From Steromphala cineraria (Eukaryota; Mollusca; Gastropoda; Trochida; Trochidae): 64,000 nucleotides of DNA. Shown here in pieces: positions 11,473-23,000 of the stretch. How positions within the stretch are numbered: position 1 is the stretch's first letter; each line of letters begins with the position of its first letter. The stretch spans positions 43,564,662 to 43,628,661 of the forward strand of contig OU744724.1 of the NCBI GenBank assembly GCA_916613615.1. The letters run 5' to 3'. The position numbers and the translations under genes were made by a program. The notes beneath the pieces were generated by a model, which saw nothing but the letters and a program-made list of their open reading frames with translations, made no database searches and was not told the DNA's origin.

Positions 11473-12955
11473 CTCCTTCTAATGCATTCTACATAATGGC
11501 AATATTGGCCCAGTGTCTTTCCCCCTATCACATGTGCACAAATCCCATATCGTTGATAGGTATACGGTTAAATACCATATAATGCACATTTAGTCATACA
11601 ATCCTACGGTAACCAACATTTGAAGTCGTGTATTTCAAGTGATTCCTACAGATTCCCACTGCGGCAAACATTGCAACACAATATTGGCAAAAGTCAAGCC
11701 AACGTTCTGGATAGCCATATGTCATCGAGGCCACACATCTTATTAGTTGATTCTGTTCTACAAAGGCGACTAAGGTGATTTGTTAATATCTATATATATG
11801 TGATGAAACAAGTCATGACATAAATAACGATATGTTGCACATGTGTAATAAACCCTAGAGGTAATTTCATTAGTTAGTGAAAAAAAACGTAACATCGGAT
11901 TGCGGGACTACTCAACTCGCTACAAGACTTTCTGCTTTAGCGCGACCAAGGGCTTCCGGGTAACACGTGAAAAGCGTGCAGCACGAGCAAAGTCGTGTAG
12001 ACTGGCATAGCGAGCGGGTGAATCAGTGCAAACGTGTCATTTCATATGCCTGACTTTGACACAAATGGCATGATTTGGATTTTTCTGCTAAATTAATATG
12101 TACTTGAAATTGATAGATGAAATAAAAATAGTGACATTTACGTTTGAGTATTGCTGTTTGAAACTGGCGCTACACAAAGAGTCTTTTAACAACGTCAACC
12201 GTGCACATTCTAATATACTCGTGCCAGATCAACGTCATCATTTCACAGTCACTCTTGTTGTAAATACAACATACCATCTCTGTCGAGTATTGATCTCTAT
12301 ATACTAGTATTCAGCGTGCAAATACGAATGAATCAAGTTTCCCTAAAACTTATGGAAATAACTGATAACGGTGTAGCTCAATGCAAAGTTACCTTTGCCT
12401 TCAATCCGGTTTCTTATTCATAGCTCAAAAAGTGCTCGAATAAATATTCAGAGCTAAGCGAAGGATGTACCTCTCTCGGATTGGCATACAATATGTATAA
12501 CAACATACATAAACATTATGTATTCATAGCGTTATAAGAAACGTTGTTAAAACATCCACGGTCGTGAATGCCGCGAAAACCAAACTTTAGCTCATATCAT
12601 CATATTTACAATATCAGTGCACAGTGTATCATACTAATCGTGCTGATAATTGCGTAAACACATGCCCTATACAATATTCCATGAACTAATTGGACCGAGT
12701 TTATTCCATCAAATTTGTTTAAAGGATCAAAAAGCGAATAATACAGAGAGCGGATTTGAGTTGTTAATGAATTAAGCCTGCAACGCAATATGTAGTTAAG
12801 TAAATAAGTGATAAGTATTATTTGAAGCAATTTTTGAAAACACAAATGGCTGAGATACGACTGTCATGCATTATTTAATGTGTAGTATAGGGGAAGTTTT
12901 TTTCGTTAAAAAATACTTTTCATGATTGACAGTCACTCATCTACCGCACACATCT
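11473..12955. other. 3' flank of the lectin gene; no other gene recognised
   Basis: AT-rich. A minus-strand ATTAAA at 12874-12879, about 80 bp beyond the lectin stop codon, is a possible variant poly(A) signal. Confidence 0.4.
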
Positions 12956-14034
12956 TCAGAATCTCCGGCCGACACCTTTGTTGAATTGATTACTTTTAAA
13001 CTTGAAACAGAAAAGATTTATCCCCATTTCATATAAGTCAATGACAAGAACTAAAACAGACAGTGATAAGACAATTCCTAATCCAAAGACACCAATACAC
13101 TTGCTACTGAACTTGATGTTATCAGCGCTTTCTTTCGATCGTCGATAAAGAGAAGTGTCGGTTTTCTTCAATCGCAATGGTAACTTCCAGTGGCGAAACT
13201 TTAGATCAAACCGTTTCTTGTCTCTACATCTGCATAAGCAAGCCATTTCTTTACCAGGGGGCACTGATTCGTTCAAAGATGGCGGCAAACTGGTCATTAG
13301 CCAATCAGATGACGTAGTCATAGTACCATGGTCAGAAGTTGACCATTCATCTAACGCGAGACTTGATTGGATGAAAATGGACGTGCCATCGAAAGTTTGA
13401 AGTGAAGATGGCGTCAAACAAGACACATCAGATGACGTCATAGATTTGTCACCAAGGGTAGACAACTCTTCTAATGCTTCACTTGATTTGATGAACATTG
13501 ACGTCGGATGGTCAATTCGATAGGTAGAAATTGATTGGAATTGCCTACTGTTATCTTCAGAAAAATCCGAAGTTCGAGCTGTATATTCAGAGGACTGCAT
13601 GATAACAGAAGGATAAAGCATATCTGTTTGAACACCATCTGTAGAAATCATTTTTAAATCCTGAGTTAAACTAAGATCTATAACTGGAGTTACCACTTCC
13701 AATTCTGTAGACGCAACAAACATGTCTTTGCTTGAGGGAGTAAAAGGTACGATTACTCCAGTTTCCATTGTACCCAAATCGGGAATTATAGTTTTAACGT
13801 ACGATGGTGTAGAGGCTTGTTGAAAATACGTTTTGGATGCCCCATCTGAAGGAGAAATACGAGATAAATACGCTGCAGCTGTTTTTGTTTCTTCTTCTGG
13901 AAACATGGAACGCACTTCCGGTTCAACGCTCTTTGATGGCAAAAACCTCACCTCAGTTGCTGTGACGTCATAAACGTTTGAAGGCATCATTAGAGTGACA
14001 CTTTCGCTGATTGCCTGACATTCAGTTGGCATAT
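12956..14034 (-). CDS. lectin gene exon 4: stalk, juxtamembrane module, TM helix
   Basis: The acceptor TTTTTACAG|AT completes an Asp codon left by exon 3; 358 further codons reach the stop at 12956. The Ser/Thr-rich stalk is followed by CLCRC, then a basic stretch with SLYRR, then IGVFGLGIVLSLSVLVLVI as the membrane span. A Cys-rich CxCRC, a K-x-T-x-x-YRR block and an IG-x-x-G-I helix form a C-terminal module I recall from many molluscan surface proteins. A TTAA MITE pair ends only about 70 bp upstream of the acceptor. Confidence 0.75.
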
Positions 14035-17000
14035 CTGTAAAAATAATGTTACAAAAAGTTTAAACCTTTGCTGATGTTCTTATATCTCATTATCTTTTTC
14101 AAAGGGGCAGTAGCACGTTTTAGGGGGAACATAAGGCGATGCCAGGAAAATGAAAATTAATGGTTCCAATTGAAAGACAATGTATTTAAAGGGGCAGTAG
14201 CACGTTTTTGATAATTTTATATTTTGAATTTTTAAATGATAAATGTTGGTTAATGATATATGTATTACTTTGACAGTGTCAAAAATCACATTACACAAGC
14301 CAATCATCCATAGTCAGAGGACAAAGTATGAAGATTAACATAAAATCCATCGGCGGCCATTTTTTGTGAACACCTTTAATTCATTTTGTGTAAGAAAATG
14401 GAATCGCATGGCTAAACTTTACCATATATTTTTTAATTATAACTGCTTCAATTAGTTTAAAGACATTATCTTTCAATTGAAACACTCAATTTTCATTTTC
14501 CTGACATCACCCTATGTTCCCCCTTAAAACGTGCTACTGCCCCTTTAAACTAAATGGAGAAGTAATCATTCAAATATATAATGCAAAGTTTAGCCATGCG
14601 ATTACTTTTTTCTTATAGAAAAAGATTTAAAGGAGTTCACACAAAATGGCCGCCAATGGATTTTAAGTGAATCTTCATACTTTTCCCTCTGACTTTGGAT
14701 GATTGGCTTGTGAAATGAGGTTTTTGAAACTGTCAAAATAGTACATTCAGCATTAACTTACAATTATAAATGAAAAAATTGTAATATAAAATAATCAAAA
14801 ATGTGCTTGTGCCCCTTTAAATTATTCCAAATAATAGTGTATGCCAAATGTTTATTCTTGTTTGAAATCTAAGTTTGATGTTGAATTTTATATAACTAAT
14901 TTATCATTATCAAAATTTTTATCATCCCTTGCTAACTTCAGATGTGCCTCACATCGCCTCCAAACTGAAACTAGTCGTTACACCAATCAACCTAAAGAAC
15001 ATAGATTATGTATTTTATGCAAAGGTAACTTTATCGAAAATGAATTTCACTTCTTGCTTGTATGTAAATGCTACCGACATCTAAGGTGTGGTATATTTAG
15101 ATTATATGTATAGTCACATGACAACCACGTGACGTAATGTTCAATTACCCTCGATCTTACCATTATGCATAAACGAGTTGTACCCCGTGGAATTAAATTG
15201 TTCACTTCCGCCCACCATAACTTCAAGTTGTGTTTTATGTTTGTTCGTGGTGAAAACACCACAATTGGCGACGAGGATGGCGAATTCTTCGCCTAAGGAA
15301 ACGGAAAAAGTGTTCCGGTATGTTTGAAAATATGTACCAATGAACTTTTGAGGTTGCGAGTCGATGTTCGCGAATTCTGACCGGATTCAGACCACTGCAG
15401 CGTGTTGGGCGCCCGGTGTTGTTACTGACTTTAGGACTGATTCTCACTCGACAATGGCAGGTCTTATTGGTTCACTCGATGTATTTGACCCGTCTAAGGA
15501 ACCGTGGTCAACGTATGTTGAACGTGCTGAACTGTTTTTCATTGCAAATAATGTTTCAACAGAAACCAAAGTACCGTCTTTTCTCAGTTCAATGGGAATT
15601 GAAACGCACAGATTATTGAAGAATTTGTGTTCACCTGATAAGCCATCTGATCTCAGTCTAGACCCTAGACCTACAGAAATAGGAGAGCGTTTTCGTTTTT
15701 CTAAACGTCATCAACATGAAGGCGAGTCTATTGCTGATTATGTTGCTCATCTGAGAAAATTGTCAATACATTGTGGATTTGGTAAAAATTTGTCAACTGC
15801 CCTGAATGATCAATTTGTATTTGGGTTGAGGAATGAGAGAGTACAACAGAGAATGTTGAAAGATAGCAAGTTGACATTTGAAGTAGCTGTAACGACCGCA
15901 AAGTTAGATGAAACAGCATCTAGGGATATGTCTGAATGACAAGGCAAGAATACAGAATCACATGCAGCTAGTGTAAACCGACTTCAGGGAAAGAGACATT
16001 TCCACAAACGACCAACAGCAAGTCACTCAAGTAACTGCTACAGGTGTGAGAAAGGTCCACATTCCCAGGACGATTGCAAGTATAAACGTGCTGTCTGTCA
16101 TAAATGCAAAAAAGTAGGTCATATCAGCCCTGCATGTCATGCTAAGCCCTCTGCAAGTCATTCTACAAAACCTAAACAAGCAGAGAAAAAATGGAAAACA
16201 AAGAAAGTTCACAATATTTCCGAAGATCTTGAAAATCATGATGATGACTTTTTGATTGGTTCTTTACATGCTTTGGGGGACACAAACACTGAATCATTTT
16301 GGGTCAATCCGGAAGTGGAAGGGAAAGTGCTCAAAATGGAACTAGACACAGGTTCAGCATATTCAGTTATTCCTTATGATGTTTACAAGGATGTATTTGC
16401 CCATGTGAAATTGGGAGACACCCCAGTTCGTATGAAGACATACACTGGTGAGAAGTTAATACCAAAAGGTGTTATGAAGGTAGATGTGAAATACAAGTCA
16501 CAGAACAAGAAACTTGATCTTTATGTTGTGCCAGAGGGACAGCAAATTCTTTTTGGGCGAGAATGGTTCCGCAACATACAACTTGACTTGGTTGAATTAC
16601 ATAGCCTTGGTGAGTCTGTTAACAAAATTGACAGACCTGTGAGTTCCAATACTGAACTTAGAACATTATTGAACAAATACCCAAGTGTGTTTGAAGAAGG
16701 GCTAGGAACCCTGAAGGATATCAAGGCAAAGTTGGTGATTCCTGCAGATACAGCACCAAAGTTCTTCAAGGCTAGGAATGTACCTTATGCTCTTGGATCA
16801 AAGGTGGATGCAGAGTTGGATAGACTTGAACAAACTGGTGTAATTTCCAAGGTTGAGTACAGTGAATGGGCAGCACCCATTGTTCCGATACTCTGTGGTG
16901 ACTTTAAAGTAACCGTAAATCCAGTGATTCAGGATGTCACATATCCCTTGCCCAGGATAGAGGACATTTTTGCTAAGCTAGCTGGTGGTCAACAATTCAC

Positions 17001-20000
17001 CAAGATTGACTTAATATATGCATACCTACAGATGGAAGTAGAGGAAGACTCGAAGAAATATGTGACTGTTAATACGTCTAAAGGACTTTATCAGTACAAC
17101 AGACTACCCTTCGGCATCAAAACAGCACCTTCCATTTAGCAGCGCACTATTGACCAGATTTTGCAAGGCATTCCACGCAATGAAGTGATTCTTGATGACA
17201 TCATCATATCCGGAAACAGTGCGAATGATCACCTGTCCAATCTTGAGATGGTCTTAAAAAGATTACAGGAGAAGAATCTCCGTTTAAATGTTGGAAAGTG
17301 TGCCTTCTTTCAAGACAAGATAGAATACTGTGGCCATGTGATTGACAAACACGGACTGCACAAAATGCCAGAGAAGACAAAAGCTATGGCTAATGCTCCA
17401 GCACCTGAAAATGTGTCAGAACTACTTGCATTCTTGGGTCTTGTCAACTATTATCATCGGTTTCTACCTGACCTGGCTTCAGTACTGAGACCACTCAATG
17501 AACTTCTTGAGAAAGACAAGAAATGGAAATGGTCAAAATCATGTGAAGATGCTTTCAAGAAAGCTAAAGAACTTGTCACATCTGATCTTGTGCTTACGCA
17601 CTATGACCCAAATATGGAGCTTAAAGTAGCTTGTGATGCATCACCGTATGGATTAGGAGCTGTTTCTTTCTCACATCATGCCTGATGGAACGGAGAAACC
17701 AATTACATTTGCTTCCCGCAGCTTGACGAAAGCTGAAAGAAACTACTCCCAAATTGATAAAGAAGCTCTTGGACTGGTGTGGGGTGTGAAGAAGTTTCAC
17801 CAATATGTATATGGACGGAAATTCACGATCCTTACGGATCATCAACCTCTCACGTCAATTCTCAGTCCAGACAAGGGTATTCCAGCAATGGCGGCAGCAA
17901 GAATGCAACGTTACGCTCTTTACCTGGCAGCTCACGACTACACAATTGTTTACAAGAACACAAAGAAACACTGTACCGCAGATGGACTCTCACGTCTTCC
18001 TCTGGAACAAGGGAATGAAGCTCTTGTGGATTCAGTTGAGATATTCCATATGGAACAATTTGAACCCTTACCAGTGACCAGTGAGATGGTGAAAACTGCA
18101 ACAAGAACAGACCCTATTTTGAGTCGGGTTTATGAGACTTCTATGCAAGGCTGGCCTGACAAATCTCCAGAGGGATTGACTGCTTTCCACAACAGAAGAC
18201 ATGAACTCTCTGTGCATCAAGGATGTGTTATATGGGGAGTTAGGGTTGTGATTCCACAGAAATTGCAGCACCAGGTGTTACAGGAACTCCACACAGGGCA
18301 CCTTGGAGTTGTGAAAATGAAGGCTATGAGCCGAAGTTACTTTTGGTGGCCAGGCATAGACTCTGATATTGAACAGTTAGCCAAACACTGTAATGGATGT
18401 GAAATGTGCAAGAATATGCCCAAGCAGGCACCCCTACACCCCTGGGAGTGGCCAACCACACCATGGCAACGTATACACATTGACTACGCAGGTCCATTCT
18501 TTGGACACATGTTCCTCGTAGTGGTAGATGCACATTCCAAGTGGCCTGAAATTATCATGACAAAGTCTACCTCTTCCGAGAGAACCATTCTCATGTTGAG
18601 AACAATATTTGCAAGAACTGGTCTACCTGAACAGCTAATCTCTGACAATGGCCCACAATTTGTCAGTGCTGAGTTCAGAGAATTTCTGAAAGTGAACGGG
18701 ATTCGTCACACAACACGTGCACCGTACCACCCAGCAACAAATGGACTGGCCGAACGATTTGTTCATAGATTCAAGCAAGCTCTTCGTGCAATGAAGGAGG
18801 AGAAAGGGGACGTTCAGACAAAACTGTCAAGATTCCTGTTGACATATAAGAATACAGCTCACTGCACTACACATGAATCTCCAGCTATGCTGATGATGAA
18901 CAGGAACTTGCGAACGCGTCTTGACCTGGTGAAGCCAAGTGTGAGACGCACTGTTGAAAGCAGACAGGCGATACAAGACTCGGGGACTGGAGTACTTCGA
19001 GAGTTTGAGGTTGGACAAGCAGCTAGAGAGTATAGGAATGACCACAAGTGGGTACCTGGTGTTGTAACAGCCAGGAAGGGTCCGCTGTCGTATGAAGTTG
19101 AAGTTGGTCCTACAACGCACTGGAGAAGACATGTTGACCAACTCAGGAATTCAAACATGTCACAAACGTGGGAGGTTCCATCTAATGAAAATACCTCAGA
19201 AGTTGTCATGACAACCCCAAGTGAGAACACACCAGCTAAGCGATTCACAGAGGAGGTCAAGCTACCTCCACAACCACAACCAGAGGTTCGACGTTCCAGT
19301 CGAATCCGTCGAGCTCCTAAGAGGCTTGACCTGTGAAACTATTAACATTAAAGTTCAAGTTAACATTTAAAAGTTTAATGTTAAAGTAGTGATAGTGTTC
19401 ATGGGGCACAATAATCCCCAATTCACCACGTGTTTGGTTACAACTCGAGTGACCACTCACAGTAGTTCATTATTTGTTTCAAGAAGTGTTACACTTTAAT
19501 TTGTATTGAACTGTTTAAGAACTGTTATAGTGTTTATATAATGTTGAAGAACATTGACATTAAAGGGGCAGTAGCACGTTTTTTGATAATTTTATATTTC
19601 AAATTTTCCACTGATTATTGTACATACATGCTAAATGTATTATTTTGATAGTGTCAAAAATCCTCAGTACAGAAGCCAATCTTCCATAGTCAGAGAACAA
19701 AGTATGAATATTCATATAAAATCCATTGGCGGCCATTTTTTGTGAACACCTTTAATTCATTTTGTGTAAGAAAAGTAATAGCATGGCTAAACTTTACGTT
19801 ATATATTTGAATTATTACTGCTCCATTTAGTTGAAATACATTGTCTTTCAATTGGAACCATTAATTTTCATTTTCTTGACATCACATTATATTCCCCCTA
19901 AAAACGTGCTACTGCCCCTTTAAAGTTGACTGGATGCACCAAGTACCAATCAGATGGAGTCCTTGACTTTGTTTTAACAGATTTTATTCCCTTGAGAAGT

Positions 20001-23000
20001 TCTAATTTTAGTAGGGAGGAACTGTGGTATATTTAGATTATATGTATAGTCACATGACAACCACGTGACGTAATGTTCAATTACCCTCGATCTTACCATT
20101 ATGCATAAACGAGTTGTACCCCGTGGAATTAAATTGTTCACTTCCGCCCACCATAACTTCAAGTTGTGTTTTATGTTTGTTCGTGGTGAAAACACCACAT
20201 AAGGCGTTTGTACTTACCGCATTATTTCTATTAAAACCTAACTATCAATACATTCAGTATGCTTATGTCAACTGACAAGCCAGATGTTGTCCAGAACTTA
20301 TACATTTTTATACACAGTGCAGTGACTCTTAGAGATATATTGTTACGCCAATAATACATTGCAAGTTGATTGTTTATTATAAAGGATGGGTATCGTTCCT
20401 CGTTACTGAATTGCAATATATTGCGATACAGAAAAGCGTATTGCAAAATATTGTTACTTCTTTAATTCAAGAATGTGCATGCTATCTTGTCTGAATATTG
20501 GCGATATTAAGAACGATCATTATTGCTCAGATGTGAGCCGTTTTGGAAAGGGATATTTTGTCAATCAATGTTTATGATCTGTATACATATTTAAGCTATT
20601 TTCTCAACACAACTTCAAACTTTCCGTCAATCATATTTCATTTGTTTTTTTTTTGTGTGCAATCTTAGATGGAAATAACTAGTCTTTTAAACGTTCGATA
20701 TATTGAATATTTTCAGAAATATGTACCGATTCGTATCACGTAGTTCCTGTATTACAATATACCGATACATCGATAATACCGCGCATCCTTATTTATTATT
20801 TAAATTAACTCATTGTTGATTACATAAATGTACCTCTCCACATGTGAATCTGAAATGTAGACTGGTTCTATGGCCTCCATTACAAGGAAATGAAGGTCGA
20901 TTGATATGCCAAATGTCTTTTTTCCCTGTTTTCTGAGATACCTCTATTTATAAAAAAACTTCCCCTTTAAATACAACCGAAATGTGTTTAGCAATTGTAC
21001 TGCTAAAATTCTAAGGCAACCAATCAGATTCAAAGGAAAATCGGCGACATAATATTACTAGTTCTTCTCATTTTGATATATTTTGTTCAAATATCAATCG
21101 GGCATACATTTCAAAATGTCAACTCTTCTTGAAATTATAAAAAAACTATTTTTAACCAAATATGTACCATAACTGATATAAAATATAAATTGAAAAAAAT
21201 GTTTTTGTACTGAAGCTTTGTCTTCGCAAACACAAAACAGGATGGGATTATCATCAAAATACTATGTAGGTGATTGAATTGACCACCATGATTATCTAAA
21301 AGCACATTTCATGCAAACATTCGATTGACAAAATAATCCCTGAAAGCGCCGGGTGTAGGGATGAAAAGCTTCTCTTGATCCTTTGGCGCTGACATTTAAT
21401 ATAGAGACTTTATGATCAATGTGAAACAATACCAGAACATATACGAAAAGAAGTCAATATTCATAGCACAAAATCTAGATAGAAAAATCATAATTATTAG
21501 TTGCATGATTCGGAGTAAAGATATCGATTTGCTTTAGATTGGTTTTGGTAAATTCAATTGATATATGATGAGCCTCTGTCTCTGTTATTTCTTCCCTGTT
21601 TGTCTGTCTGTCTGTCTGCCTGCCTTATGTCTGTCTGACTGAAGATAATCTTTATTGTCTTAGTGAAAAGGGAAAATTGTTTTGTATGTACCAATTCTCT
21701 AGCAATTTGATGATAACTTGAGACATAATACTTTAAAAAATAATGTCAACCAATTTACATATACTAGAAAAAATTAAATACGTTTACGTGAAAAATATGG
21801 TGCAACACTGGTCAGAATTTATCTCTTTAATCCTGCAAAGAATGAATGATTGGTCGAACCTGTTTGTTCAAAATGTCGGCATACGCGGCCTGCATCCAGA
21901 AGTTATGTTAAATATTTTTTAAAAAGAGGATGGAAAGATTCACCTTAAAGTGTGTTTCCTTTGATAATTGCTGCTCATAAAAACTGCCGATCGTTTCAAT
22001 ATTAACACAGGGGTTCGAATCCCGGGGTGGACACTATGAAAATTAAAAACTTGGACTTTGAACGTATATTATGTTTTCAATTGTTAAGATAAACCTACGT
22101 TTTCAAATTTGAACGAAATCGGATAAAGAATAAATAGTTTAGCGTAATTATCGATCTATTATATAGAAAACACAAGGGGGGACACTCCAGTCGCTATACC
22201 TGATCGAAAACAGGGCACATCAACTATCTTAACGTGCGGTGCAATTAATCCTAAATTTTATTGCAAACAATGCATTAAGATCGTCGATCAATGTTTTACT
22301 TGCTGAACATCTCGCCAATTTTTTCGAATTCTATCCAACTTTTGACCACTGACCCTTTGCATCAACACCACCCCTATACTTGCCAAATGCCTGGCCGACT
22401 GCGGGAAAATATCGGCAATGTCCGTAATTCAAACACGCTGCCGTGAATGAATCGGATATAGATAACGCCTCTCATTGGTCAATATCCACGTGCGCCCGTG
22501 TTGTCATTTCAAAATGCTTTGTAACCGTTGCCAACACCTATCAATTTGAAATGACACCTCCCTCTCCCCCCTCCCCAAAGGAAAGTCCTGTATCCGTCGC
22601 TTTAGACATATGGACCTAGCATGACCAATACCCATCCTGTCTCAGGGAACGCACGTTACGCTAACTCCACTTCTGAACCCAGGGTACAGATTCGTTCCCT
22701 GAGACAGGATGGACCAATACCCTGCAATCAATCTTTAAAACCGGAAAAATAAATTTCGATGAAAAATAGTCTGTCCTGTGAAATTTACATATTTACATCT
22801 TTAATTTTTGACATTTTCCTTACCTTCTTTTGAATAAATCAAAACTTCACAAAGGCTCAGTGGCGTGTTATAAGCACCGAGCTCGATTTTGACATGTCTG
22901 TACCGGGACGTGGTGAAACAAGGGACATAACTCGCGGACGTTCCGAGTTCTCCATAGTATTTGTAACATGGCGTATACTGGATCACGTTGTCAACTTCGT

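Larger units (their letters stand above)
15087..20199 (+). mobile_element. Gypsy-type (Metaviridae) LTR retrotransposon, 5.1 kb, defective
   Basis: Both LTRs, a primer-binding-site candidate (TGGCGACGAGGATGG just after the left LTR), gag, protease, RT, RNase H and integrase are all present in Gypsy order. It lies antisense to the lectin gene in its last intron. By my reading the two 177-bp LTRs are identical, which suggests recent insertion. Coding lesions: TGA after gag (15937), TAG in RT (17137), a one-base insertion near 17664, and a short in-frame loss near 16890. A TTAA MITE sits between pol and the right LTR. Confidence 0.95.
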
